A DNA stretch of 64,000 nucleotides from Arthonia radiata (lineage: Eukaryota; Ascomycota; Arthoniomycetes; Arthoniales; Arthoniaceae): the NCBI GenBank assembly GCA_002989075.1, contig PSQN01000017.1, forward strand, positions 248,001 through 312,000. Direction: 5' to 3'. A program made the translations under genes and the position numbers. The stretch's first letter is position 1. The number at the start of each line of letters is the position of its first letter. Under the pieces are notes generated by a model that was given only the letters and a program-made list of their open reading frames with translations, had not been told where the DNA came from and made no database searches. Below, piece after piece: positions 35,101 to 46,395 of the stretch.

Positions 35101-35790
35101 GCTCCGCCGGTATTTAGGTTACCTATAAATAAACTAGCTTACTATATTAGCGGTCTACTACCTAACTTTAGGTATAGATTATTATAGAAATCTATACTTA
35201 AGCTACTTAGTATATCTATAATATTACTACTAAATATAGCCGCTAGCTATTCTTCCTTAAACAATATATTATTTTAATCTATTTTATTTTGCGTCTAGAC
35301 GTATAACCTTTTAAGCTTCCTCTCTAAATCTATAACCGCCGCTTTAATAGCTTTATGCTATCTTTTTGCTATACGAACTACTTTCTTTTCTTCTACTAAA
35401 CGCTTATACTACTTCTAAAGGGCGTTCAATACTTATAAGTACTAAGAACGGATACTATAAGCTAAATAAGTTAAAAGTAGTCTAAATAAAACATTAGGAT
35501 AGAAACTAACTATCCTTTAACAATAGATAAACGTTATATAACTTTTGATTGTAAATATATATAAAGTATAATATCTTTCTAAACTTTAGAGTATACTTCT
35601 TTTTAGATAAGAGTAACGGAAATATAAAGGTATCTCTCGACTATAAACTTTAGTAAGGATAGTATTAATCTTAAGTACTTTATTAGCGTTAAAAACCTTC
35701 TTAACTTTAAATATAATAACTTATAGAACTATATCTATTACTAGATAACAATAAAGTTTTAATATCTCTAGGGTCGTTAAGAATAACTAG
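34974..35790 (-). pseudogene. Antisense spliced Zn2Cys6-type gene in the old Gypsy (aORF)
   Basis: Homolog of the antisense gene at 47380-48179 and 62665-63480. The Cys-cluster exon lies about 35,520-35,780. The intron is 35462-35510 (49 nt; donor GTTAGT, TTTTAAC, acceptor TTATTTAG). Exon 2 reads S-I-R-S-(Q)-Y-L then charged helices (AAVIDLERKLKRL). The frame in common with the other copies ends at TAG 34974-34976. Most Cys codons are Tyr codons. It is badly decayed. Confidence 0.6.
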
Positions 35791-35809
35791 CCTTAAAGAG
35801 AGGACCTTA

Positions 35810-36259
35810 TATTATAGTCTTACTATATTTAGCTAGTATAAGGCTAAGCGTAGCTAGCCTTATTAAAGTATTATATAGAATACCCGACGACTCTAATATA
35901 GCGACGTTAGTAACATCGCTATATTGTAATAGAATTCTAATAATATAATAAAGAAGCTATTAGAACTATTAAATATAAAGAACCTTATCTATATATCTTA
36001 AACTATATAGCTAGGCTAATAACTAACCTTAAAATAAACGTTAGTCTATTAACTTAATATTTAAATATAAGTTTCTTAACTATATTTAAGTAATATACTT
36101 TACCTTTTATTTACTCTAGTTAATCTTTTTTTACCCTTTATAATCTAATTTGCCTCTCCTACCTTTTAGTCTCTAGTACACAAGATACTCCTTACTAAGA
36201 TCGATAAGCACACAAGATAAGTAAGCCTTAGTTTGGTCTATCTAGCAACCGGCGTTATA
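35810..36259 (+). repeat. 3' LTR (type A) of the old Gypsy
   Basis: 450 bp, partner of 22582-23031. It carries AATATAGCGACGTTA and its near-complement around 35895-35925. Preceded by the purine tract AAAGAGAGGA. Confidence 0.92.
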
Positions 36260-36264
36260 TTATA
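36260..36264. repeat. Target-site duplication TTATA, right
   Basis: Matches 22577-22581 exactly. Confidence 0.85.
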
Positions 36265-37209
36265 GTTTATTAGATATTTATACAGAAACTTATTAAAATT
36301 TATAGTGCTACGAGTTAATAAAGACGTTCGAGTAGCGCTATATAGATAAGATAAGAACAGAAAGAAAGTTAAACTTAATAAGTAAGCAAATATATATATA
36401 AGAACAGTAGTATATTAAAGGAGACGGTACGAATCTTAGCTATAGAGATAAATAGCGTAGACTTTAATTATATATAACTTATAATACTTCTTAGAGTCTA
36501 AGTTATATCTAAGTTAAATCTAGCTTTATTATTGTAGTTCTAACTTTTATAGTATTGCTTGCTTAATATATTATCTAATTGTAAAGTACTAGAATTATTT
36601 AGTTTAGCGCGTCTTAGTAAGTATATCTAGTATATAACTATAGAGTAATCTAAGTATATATCAACCTTTTATTCTAATATTTAAAATTAAAATATAAAGA
36701 ATAGCTTTATTCATAAATAACTTTATATACAAAGCTTTTTTTAAGACTAAACTTAAATTAGCGTAAAGTATATATAGTTCTGTTTCTCGCGCTACGTAAT
36801 TATAGTTCTATAGAACTATTTTAAAATCTCTATATAACGGCCTACTATAGCTTAATATCTAGAATGCTATTTATAAGCTTTTCTGCTAAAGCGTCTAAAA
36901 TACAGTATTAGTATTTATATCTCTTAATCTATAAGTAAGTTTATTTAACTTATAAATAGTAGCGCTTAGATAGTTAAGTATAAGGAATAATAAAATACTT
37001 ATGTTAATTATTCTTAGGCGTTCTACTTTATTTACTCGACCCTATAGATCTATTATAGCTATTACGTTACTACTAGTACTTATTCTATAGGTATAGAAAG
37101 TATACTATAAGAGCGTTATACTTTATATAATAAGGTTTAAAATCTCTTTATCTAAAGAAGTACTAATACTAAGCTATATCTTATTTCTAAGAACAATTTG
37201 CTATATAGC
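36265..37209. other. Unresolved RIP-mutated DNA between two Gypsy copies
   Basis: Target DNA of the old Gypsy continues here. TpA-rich, no open frame over 60 codons, no repeat or RNA gene recognised. Confidence 0.5.
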
Positions 37210-37214
37210 TAGTA

Positions 37215-37662
37215 TATTACGATCTTACTATATTAGACTAGTATAAGGCTAAGTACAACTAGCCTTATTAGAGTATTATATAGGATACCTAATAACTCTA
37301 ATATAGCGACGTTAATAATGTTGCTATATTGCAATAGAATTCTAATAACGTAATAGAGAAGTTATTAGAACTATTAGATATAAGAAAATATACCTATATA
37401 TCTTAAACTATATAGCTAGACTAATAGCCGACCTTTAGAAAACTTTAGTCTATTAACTTAATATCTAAATATAAGTTTCTTAACTATATTTAGGTAATAT
37501 ACTTTATCTTCTATTTACTTAGTTAAGCTCCTTTTATTCTTTATAATCTATCTTATCTCTTCTACCTTTTAGTCTCTAGTATATAAGATACCTACTATTA
37601 AGGTTAATAAGTATATAAGATAAGTAAGCCTTAGTTTAGTTCTTCTAGCAACTAGTATTATA
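37215..37662 (+). repeat. 5' LTR (type A) of the truncated Gypsy
   Basis: About 448 bp, starts TATTACGATC, ends AGTATTATA. It contains the AATATAGCGACGTTA palindrome region at about 37,300 and the AGTCTATTAA motif. Confidence 0.88.
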
Positions 37663-39739
37663 CTTTAATAGACTTACTATAAAAGTAGAGAAAGTAAATT
37701 AATTATATCTACTACTTTAGTATCTAATAGCCGTAACGCTATCAATAGGTTAGCTAATAGAATAACTAATACAAGTAAGATATTAAACGTTAATACTAAA
37801 ATAGAAAAGAGCTTCTTAAATAAACGTTTTAAAGTTACTTTATTCTTAATACGCCTAGCTATATACTTTAAAACTTATAAAGACTAGTTTCTAAACGATA
37901 CTACTATAGTTCTATTTACTACCTTTTATATAGATAGAGATATCTATAAGTAGGTTAAGTACTATCTTAACGACTTCTTATTTACCTTAATAAAAGAGAG
38001 GCGTAAGGATACTAATAAATTCTTTACTAGCTTTGTCTTCTTCTAAAAAGCTTTAAGAGATCTTTAGTTAGACTAACGCTAGGCGCGTTACTACTAAAAA
38101 GCTTTAGAGTTTAAAGTAAATAGAACTAGTAAGGAAGTATACTACTAAATTTATATAGTATACTAATTAAATAGAATAGAACAAGAAATCTTTTATTAAG
38201 ACGTTTTATAAGAAACTTAAAGACTATATTAAGAAAATAATCTATATCTATAAAGAGAAATTTGATTATCTTAATAGCTTTATATAATAAGTAAAGGAGA
38301 TCAATAACAGTAACTTTAAAAGATAGATAAAAAAAAAGGGTAACCTTACTAATAGATTCTATAGAACAAAAAATCGAGTAAACTTATAATAAGACCGAGA
38401 CAATCTAATAGAGTTAGATTCTATAAAGCCTTAAAAGAAACAAAATAACTAGAAAAGAGAATATAGGATAAAGAATAAGCTATACTTATATTATAGAAAA
38501 CTAGAGTATTAGATTAAAAAATACTATTTTAAGAAATAATAGTTTAATAGTACTAGATAAAGTAGACGTAATAGTAATTAATCTTAGAAACCCTACTTGC
38601 TGCAATAATAGTTTAATATAACTATTCAGATATAAGACAACGATAGTTGTAACAAGGTAATAAACGTACTTATAATCTTTACTAATTATTAGAATATTAA
38701 TCTAACTAGAGGTTATATACTCTAAGACCTAGGATTACTACTAAAGACTAATTAGAACTAATATAAGTACGTAACTACCCTAACTAGAGAACAGAACGAT
38801 ACCTACTAGAGCGCCTTCTACTAGCTAGATCTATTTAAATTGTACTAGAACTAGGATACGGATAACGAGTTATATAAAGAAATAAAGAAACAATAAATAA
38901 AATATAAGCAATAGAATCTATAGGACTAAAATAACGTTAACCGTACTATTTTAAGATATTAGATATAAAGTACTGTTATACTATATAAAATACTATTCTA
39001 GACCGCGTACTATAATAATAATTATACAATCTATAAAACCGATAAACTAGAGTTAAGATAGTAGCTAAATAAACTAATATTCCTAAAATAAGGTTTAATA
39101 TAAGAACTAGGTCTTACTCGAGAATAGCCTAGATTACCTTATTTAAAGACTTAAGAGGAATCTAAGGAAGAATAGACTATAGAAGCTAAGTAAAATAGTA
39201 TCTATAATACGTTATAGACAAGAAAACGACTTAAAGATAAAAATATAGATTCTAATAGTATAGAATCTTTTCTTAAGGACAATACTAACTAGAAGAAATA
39301 AACTCTAATCTATTAGAAAGAAATAATATAGAGACTTTATTAGACAGCCTTTTATAATAGGAAGTTAAGCGCTAATAGAAATACTAACAATATTCTAGAA
39401 TATATTTACTTACGCTTATAACAACTAGTAGACTATCTTATTAGAGGTTTAGAATTATATAGTTAGTACTAATACTTTTAACTAACAATATATAACTTAT
39501 AGATATAACGAGTTATAATTAGTAATTGTTATATAACTAAAGTAGAGATTATAGACAATAAACTAGACGTTATAATAAAAGTAGTGCTAGAGCATTTAAT
39601 ATAGAAATTCTTATAGTAAATTAATTAACAATAAATCTTAGTATTTAGAATACTTTAGAATTTATATAATTAATAGAAAAAAGACTAGACCGACTACTTT
39701 AAGGGTAGTAGTACCGGCGTCTTAAACGGTTAGACCCTA
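37215..39739 (+). mobile_element. Truncated type A Gypsy (5' LTR, gag, start of pol)
   Basis: 5' LTR at 37215-37662, then PBS CTTTAATAGACTTAC, then gag homologous to 26845 onward with the start codon as ATA. Homology to the young element ends abruptly at about 39,739, in the region before protease. RT, integrase, antisense gene and 3' LTR are missing. Breakage by deletion or a later insertion is likely. Confidence 0.85.
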
Positions 39740-41750
39740 CTATTTTAGTCTTCTACGACTACCAACCTTAGACCGTTTATTAGGACTCTTGCGTCCTCTA
39801 TATAGCAAATACTAGTATTCTTTACTAATATAATAGCGCTACCTAGATATCTATTAATAACTAAAGGATCTATAATAGTACCGTTCTTTATAAGGCTAAT
39901 TTTAGTGTTTTTAGACCTTACTAATATATAGCCGTACATTGGATTTTATATTAGATACTCTTAATATGTATAAGCAATTTAGCTACTTCTATTCTATCGA
40001 CTAGCGTCGCTGTACCTTAGAGTATATAACAAGTACTTTTAACGTAGGCTAATTTATCTCTAGACGCTTAATCTATATAGAAGCTACTAATAACTATAAA
40101 AGACTGCTTTTTTGTTATAGTTAATTAGTAAGAATAAATTAATAGCATCGTAGAGTCTTAAAAGAGCTCGGGCTAGTACATATATCGCTTAAATAGTAGC
40201 AACTAGGCGAATTTAATAAGATAAAAGCGCTTTAAAAATAATTTTTGTATTCTACGGCTCTAATAAGTTTCTTGTTTATAAATTTTAAGTAGTATTGTAA
40301 TTTAAGTTTAATAAGTATGGCAGCTTTTTAGCTTATAGTATAGCCCATTTAAAGATTCTTTAGCTCTAGCTTTATAGCTTTATAGACGCTTAGAAAGCAA
40401 ACTCCTACTAGACCTACTCTAATAGTTACGTAAGGCACTTTCTCAAGTTCTGTTAGGTATATATAGACTCTAATATTTAAAATACAATAATATACAAACA
40501 GACTTTTAATAAGTCTTAGAACATACTAAACCCCAACCGGTTACTAGTATAGATTTATAGACGTACTAGATATTATACTTATATATACTCTTATTAAGAG
40601 AGGCAGAATGTACTAATTTAAGTACCTTATAGCTTCTTAGATATCGCTCGATAGAAAGCCTAAGAGAAGGTATATAACTATAATATATATATACAAGGTT
40701 ATATAGACAGCGTATCGCCGGCCTAGTAACCAATCTAGCCTATAAGAGGATATTGTTTAAAGGTACAGGGAAGAAGAAGAATACTACTACAAAGAGTAGA
40801 AAGATAAGACTAGCTTAGGACTAGTACAATACTTAGGCTTAGTACAAGTATAATACTTAGTAATAAAGAGAAGCTATTATTATATTATCTATCTTATTAG
40901 CTAGAATTCTCTAGAGAGATCCTAGCTTATATATTTAAGTCTAGCGGTCTATATAAGATCTACTAGATATCTATTCTTTTTAATAGAGGCTAGATAACCT
41001 ATAACTTACTATATAAGATAATAATTCTGTCGATTTATAATTATTAGTCTCTAAGTTTATTCTGTATTGTCTTAGACTACAGGCCAGCTGTCTAGAACGG
41101 GTCGTATAATACTCCTTTTTATCCTAAGCCCGGGCTACTAGGCCCAACCCTTTAGGTAAAAGGCTTATTCTATTTTAGACCAAGATAGCCGGTAGGACCT
41201 ACCTAATACTATAGGCCTATAGGGGTTCCGGCTAACCAGCTAGTTAGTTAATTTCTAATAGATATAAAATATTATCTTCTTTAGCCCTATTGTATTAAGT
41301 GTCTTACTATTTTCTACTTATCTTCTTAGCTGCCTAAGTAACCCTACTTACAGAGACCCTGCTAGTATAGTTTACTTGAATAGCTAAACCTTTTACTTGC
41401 TGTACGCCGCGTTACAACGTTCTAATATACTATAACGCCCTAGCTTTTCTTATATTCTTAATTATACTATAGTCTTTACTTACGATAGCCGTCTACAATA
41501 AGACTAATATTAACGGATATTGGGTCGCATCTATAAAAGCTGCTATCTATAGGAATATAGCTTAGCTCAAAAGAGACGAAGAGATAGTAGAGCCTGCCGA
41601 GAAGTTATATGTTTAAGCTTAGAACTTCGCTCGTATGATCTATGCTATTAAGATTATAGCGGTAAACTATAAAAATAAGGTTAGTAATTAGTTTCAGGGG
41701 GATGTAAGGCTATTAACTTTTAACAGCTCTTAAGTAAGAATAAGCTAAAC
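39740..41750. other. Relic DNA between the truncated Gypsy and the gene island
   Basis: At 39,745-40,250 a minus-strand frame is partly readable. A 64-codon open piece at 39,745-39,939 (GYILVRSKNTKISL) continues upstream through stops to DKLAYVKSTCYIL near 40,060. It could be a retroelement fragment but no family is recognised. From 40,250 to 41,750 I see only RIP-mutated sequence. The left border of the GC-balanced island is sharp at about 41,750. Confidence 0.45.
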
Positions 41751-42107
41751 GCTACCTCTGCCAGACACTATATGCACGGACTCAACTATTGGGAATAGTC
41801 CCGCAATCGGAACACGGCCGGCAGGTCGCGGAGGCAATTGAGCAATGCAATGACTGTGAGAGATTAAGTGCTGTATGCAAATACTAGGGGCGAGGTTGTC
41901 AGAGGTATGAGAAAAAGTTCTGGAATGTCAACCCTGAAGCAGTGGGCATACGGGTACTGATATCACATTCCTCATGTGATCTTGGAAGTTGACCAGTGGA
42001 ACGATTGCAGTTGACTATTGTGGACTTGGCTCTATAAATATCGGTCCGTCCGTCGCATCCTCCGCTTATTGATTTCTTGCAGTCTCAATCACCATGATAG
42101 CACCATC

Positions 42108-42674
42108 CTAGAACAGTGCCGCAACGAACAGGGCTAATGCTGCAGCGAATGTGTTCGTCGTCGACGCCATGCTAGCTGCGCTGGATGAGGAAGAAGATGC
42201 GCCAGTAGTAGTCGAGCTACTAGAAGCTGAGCTACGTGAGCTCGAGCTAGAAGCGGTCTGCGTGGGAATAGATGCGGTAGCGCTAGAGGTTGCCTGGCCA
42301 AATGTGTACGTCATACGAATTTGAGTCCCGCTGGCAGAGAGATTGCTAGTAGCCTGGGCCAAGCCCCTGGAATAGTCGGAATTGCTGGCGACAATCATTG
42401 CGCATGACAATGAGGACATGGAATATTTTGTCGTAGTAGGCCCTCGACACATGGGCTAGCCGTCGCAGACGGAGAGATTGGGAGGCGTCTGAGTGCCGCT
42501 AACGCAACACGCGCCATCCTGATAGCCAGTATCGACAAAGAAGATCCCATCGCAGTCGTTGTTCCTGATCTAGTGACAGTCAGAACCACAGCATATCTGC
42601 GGGAGAGGCGCAAATATCGTTTGGGCAACACTGGCCGCTGTCATTGCTAAGAGCTAGGGAGCAATGCGCGTCAT
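42108..42674 (-). pseudogene. Pseudogene of a small secreted, GPI-anchored-type, Cys- and Ser-rich protein
   Basis: A single minus frame of 188 codons from ATG 42674 to TAG 42108, interrupted by three TAG codons (codons 7, 35 and about 70). An N-terminal hydrophobic signal-like segment (MTRIAP, then LLAMTAASVAQTIFA) is followed by a Cys-rich domain (ICCGSDCH, NNDCDG, GACCVSG). A threonine/serine-rich stalk (runs of SSSSS) and a hydrophobic tail (FAAALALFVAALF) typical of GPI-anchored wall proteins complete it. Each TAG is explained by one CpA-to-TpA change, as from TGG or CAG. Family unknown; effector-like or wall protein is inference. Confidence 0.75.
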
Positions 42675-43938
42675 TATATCAGAGACAGGGAAGTTCCTCT
42701 ACTGTCAATACTGTAAGAAAAGGCTCCAGAAATGGGTAATTGAAAGAGCGCGACTGAAGAGGAGGAGATGACAAGTACAGCCCGGGCTGCAAGTCGATGC
42801 TTTATAGCTAGAGCCTTGTCCTCGTACATGGAATGTCCTTAGGCCCACTAAGAGCGCAGTGTCCATTGTAAGAGGTCATTTGCGAGCCGCACCGCCTTCG
42901 GTATTAAATTGACATCGGTCACCATCGCGTGGCTGTAAGAGAGAAGCACACCGGTGCATTTAATTGGCACCATCGTTCATAGATACTCTGTTGAGCATAG
43001 CTTCACGCATTGCAGATGATCTAGTGAGAATAAGCCACTTGGTTACGAGAGCAGCCTTGTGGGGCCACGAGTCCCTTTCTCGAGGTTTCTATTGGTCCTT
43101 AGCGCTCATACATACTCTTTGCGGACTAGTCTTCAACATGGGTCAGTCACGTGCTGTGCCGGGACCTGGTAAAGACTTCCATCTCCAGCTGACTAGATGG
43201 ATGCGGCAATCGTTGAAAGCGCACTTCAAACCATTTCCGAGATCATTCAAGTCTGTCAGGCAAACGAGATACCTCTCGCCCAGGTCTTTACTGCGCAAAG
43301 CTTGATGTCGTCAAGACTAAGTACCGCAATAAAAAGCTGTTCGCACCGGCGGAAGTTTCTCATCATCTGTCTAACGAATGTAACAGTTACAAGACGCACT
43401 CAGTTGAGTGGCAGATGTCTTGTTCTGTCAAGCAGCACGAAAAGAAGCTGCTTGTGGAATCATCTGAGAGATTGGGGCTGGCCGGAAACCGTCCCTCATT
43501 CTGATCATGCTGAAATCGATATGGTCATATCAAAAGTCGCTTACACGAAGACTGGAGATAAAATCACCAGATTGATAGTGTACCGATACGCTCAAGATAA
43601 CAAGTGTATGAAACGTCAACGCAGTGAGACCCAGTAATTCAGGTTTCCCAAAGTAGTATAATACTAATGGGGCAGGACGTAATATCTACTATGTCCGTAG
43701 GCTTATTACAAGAAGGTTTGACGTAGACTGCAGCAAAGTGCTAAAAAGCCAGTTTTTGAGTTGGTATCCTGCGAATGTGTCACCGAACTTGTTCGGGAGC
43801 CATTGAGGCGCTCTTTGACACGTAAGCAGTAGTATAGTATTTATAGTTGGTCTCTTACTCAGTCAACCTTCACAAGAAGCTCTCGCAAGAAACCCTCGCA
43901 GCAAACCTTCACAAGATACCCTCACAAACCAAATAGAG
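42675..43938. other. Intergenic region with possible gene fragments on +
   Basis: A + frame opens with ATG at 43197 (MDAAIVESALQTISEIIQVC), and another frame at about 43,296-43,504 reads naturally (KYRNKKLFAPAEVSHHLSN, then WQMSCSVKQHEKKL). Together they may be a small gene split by an intron or frameshift; no model fits cleanly and no domain is recognised. A preceding frame at 42,964-43,305 lacks an ATG start. From 43,640 to 43,938 lies the probable promoter of the next gene, with TATTTATAG near 43,838 and a C/A-rich leader. Confidence 0.4.
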
Positions 43939-44766
43939 ATGACCAGTCGAGAAATCGGCAGATGCAATTACTCTCACGGCGAATTGCCTATATATGCCAG
44001 TCCCACACTGATACGGCAAGATCAGGTGAATGAGTCCGTGAATGCAGTCCAAAGATTTTGGGCGAATCTGCATGAGATGTTCTACGATGAGTATCGTTTC
44101 GACAGACTCTTCATCATGTAAGCGTCAATATGTGCTTCTGATGGCCCATAAAAGACTGACGTCCAATTGAAGAGCGATCTTTGACGACAACAATTACCCT
44201 CACACCAACGTGTCTCGACCCGATAACCCGTCGTTCAGATACATGCAAACACGATCGCAGCCTGAGCGTTCAATCTTGGAGAATTCGAGGTACGGGAGCA
44301 ACAATCGCAAGGGGATCTACGACCGCTACATCGCCATCGACGAAGACAATCAGAAGTATATGAACCCGGGGGGTTGGAATCATAACGCCATGGAGATACA
44401 CGAAGACTCTATGGCTGCAGTGGCTCAGATAGCCCCCGAAGAACACGCGAGGTTCATGAACAGTCTGCCGGAGCACGAGCGCCGACATATGGAGGAACGT
44501 GCGCACCGGCGCCGTGCACAGCGTAACGACGAGATGAGAGAAGGCCTTCGAAGTCACTATGGGTAATACGACCTAGATTTATCACTCTTTCTCGAGTCGC
44601 AACTGACATACATGCTAGTCCGGAGCTTTCTGGTCTCTTGCATTTCATGTCCGACATGTTGAGGATGCACCCATCTAGACACACTTCACAGAGCGGCAGC
44701 AGAAGTGAAAGCGAACACAGTAGCGAGGGAGAAAGGCATGAAGGAGGCCACCACCACAGTGAGTGA
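43939..44766 (+). CDS. Hypothetical protein, three exons, 238 aa
   Basis: Gene model: exons 43939-44117, 44173-44562 and 44619-44766. Intron 1 has GTAAGC...CTGAC...AAG; intron 2 has GTAATA...ACTGAC...CTAG. All joins keep frame (717 nt, 239 codons with TGA). The protein starts MTSREIGRCNYSHG, has an acidic/aromatic N-terminal half (FYDEYRFDRLF), then PGGWNHNAMEIHEDSMAAV and an Arg/Glu-rich helix (RRHMEERAHRRRAQRNDEM). It ends in a Ser/His-rich tail (SGSRSESEHSSEGE). No signal peptide, no membrane segment, no known domain. A fourth exon is possible because GTGAGT occurs at the end (44759). It is the only gene in the window with no internal damage. Confidence 0.6.
44118..44172 (+). other. Intron 1 of the hypothetical gene
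   Basis: 55 nt, donor GTAAGC, branch-like GACTGACG, acceptor GAAG. Using the next AG (44174) would put a stop just downstream, which supports this acceptor. Confidence 0.65.
44563..44618 (+). other. Intron 2 of the hypothetical gene
   Basis: 56 nt, donor GTAATA, branch-like AACTGACA, acceptor GCTAG. Without splicing the protein would stop at 44564; with it a 49-residue Ser/His-rich tail is added. Moderately supported because the donor is non-optimal. Confidence 0.5.
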
Positions 44767-45398
44767 GAAGGCCCCGGGGGAGGCCATGGGGCCATGGAGA
44801 CTTAGCATAGCTATCATAACGAGTAAGAGAAGCAGATTAGGTACACTCGTTCAATGCTACAAGTGCGCCCATACGCATTCATTACCAATGGAACTATCTT
44901 TGCGAATCTTGGCCGTGCGCAACAACCACGTGCAATGCAACATCGGCAGAACCAACATGCGTGTGGGGCGTCGGTGTCGTCGAAACGCATCAGGGAGAAC
45001 GTAAACATCATCCTGCGATTCGAAATAGAAGTCGCTTTGCCCCCTCAGGCTTGAACTTCGCCTTCTTTGCAGTAGCGTAGACGTATGCACTAACGAGCAT
45101 TTCAGAGGTACACTACCTTCCCTTAAAAGGTCGAACCTCGTGCTCATGCCTGGGATTAACTTACTAGAAGACCCTTGAGGTTATTGAGCGACGCCAGGAT
45201 CTGTTGTCAACAACACGGGTTGCGCGGTAGACTCGCCTCGTTGGGTCCCAGTAAGTAAGTGATTGATGCACAGGCCAAGCGGCTAATTCACACATAGAGT
45301 CATGAGCTGTTCTGCATTCCTTCCCGACAACTCTCACGGTACGACTCGGACTCTGTTCAAGCCATCCAGGCTGAACAAAAGCATTTCACACACTGACG
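44767..45398. other. Intergenic region, no gene supported
   Basis: Several overlapping short open frames exist on both strands at 44,814-45,147, but none has family resemblance, splice logic or composition that favours it. GC-balanced, no repeats seen. Confidence 0.5.
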
Positions 45399-46395
45399 AT
45401 GACAGACCGGGTGTGGCACAATATGAAGCCTCTCTCGCCCGACATCCAGCACGCGCACGTGGGTAGGTTTGGATGCTTGCCAGACCTTACTGCAACCATG
45501 CCGATGGCACTACAACCACTTACGGATCGTGATGGGTACTGGAAAGAATGCGGCAACGAAGCTGCGGAGGTCAACGCCGCAAAAGTGCCTTTTTCTACTG
45601 ACCTGGCAGACCTACCTTCGCCGCTCGCCGCCGTCTTCCCCCAGATCCTGCAAGATTTCACGTCCGGCTTCCTACCGTCGAACAAGAACGAACCTGCTTC
45701 ACGATGCCAGTTGCCCTCTGCAATGCATCTCTCCCACACTGGCTCTCATACGGACCCGGCCACGCTCTCTCTCTCTGCGAGCGCTGGGGTTCGTCCGCGT
45801 TGGCTTTCGCTTCGTTGATCCACGCATGGTGATCGCGGGCCAGGAGGCGTACTCGGTGGCGTTAAAGGCGCTGCAGACATCGTTGATTGGGCCGACGGAA
45901 AGTGAAATAGAGAACGCGATCGCCAGCTGCCGCTTCTTAACGTACTACGAGATGTTCATGCGCAATGGGAATGTAACGGAGCCGAATAACAGTTAGACGA
46001 CCTATTCAGACGGGTTGAAGTAACCTCTCAAGGTAAGTGGAGAGCGAGAGATGGACAATGGGCTACTGCAGGGGACTGTAGACATAGTTATGCGGAAGGC
46101 GATCGCTGCGCGGAAAGCTCACGAGTTACAGATGTGCAAAGCGAAGCGCGTGGAGAACCAGATTTGGAAGATTGGATTGAAATTCGAGGGCGTATTGGAG
46201 AGCTTAGACGCATGCAAGGGCGATGGTGTGAAGGGGTCAGCGATAAGATTAGTGAAGCTAGACCAACAGCTGCACAGCTGGTATCTGGCCATGTCGCTTC
46301 TCTACAGAGCGGCGAAAAGCGTAACAGCAGCAGAAGGGCACACGGCCTATAATTTTGTAAGCTTGGAAAGCGCCCAGCTCGTGGTCGTACACTAG
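45399..46395 (+). pseudogene. Decayed fungal-specific transcription-factor-like gene (C-terminal regulatory domain)
   Basis: Three + segments in different frames. 45399-45818 starts MTDRVWHNMKPLSPD. The frame of 45469-45996 carries, from about 45,770, GFVRVGFRFVDPRMVIAGQ, then AYSVALKALQ and ASCRFLTYYEMF. 46051-46395 has KLDQQLHSWYLAMSLLYRA. The order 'small aliphatic helices, DPR..AGQ..Y..ALKALQ, then A.C.L..YE.F' matches the middle homology domain of Zn2Cys6 regulators (DUF3468/Fungal_trans_2 type). No zinc cluster is present upstream. Frame changes may be introns or decay; I favour a broken gene. Assignment is by pattern memory, not a search. Confidence 0.45.

Larger units (their letters stand above)
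22582..36259 (+). mobile_element. Old type A Gypsy element, interrupted by a younger copy
   Basis: Complete chromodomain Gypsy on +, with 450-bp LTRs at 22582-23031 and 35810-36259 and the 5-bp duplication TTATA at 22577-22581 and 36260-36264. Its own length is about 6.3 kb once the nested element (26331-33673) is removed. The order is PBS, gag, protease, RT/RNase H, the nested insert, then integrase, chromodomain, antisense gene and PPT. It is more heavily mutated than the insert, and even the gag ATG is ATA (23073). The insert lies between RNase H and the integrase zinc domain. Confidence 0.93.

Noticed and set aside
42395-42631. 78-codon open frame on minus
   Set aside because: Overlaps the Cys/Ser-rich pseudogene in another frame; the 188-codon frame with signal and anchor segments is the sensible one.
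44270-44795. Two minus-strand open frames of 95 and 113 codons
   Set aside because: Antisense to exons 2 and 3 of the three-exon gene, with unnatural composition.
44814-45147. Overlapping short open frames on both strands
   Set aside because: No splice logic, no recognised domain, mutually contradictory; chance frames in balanced DNA.
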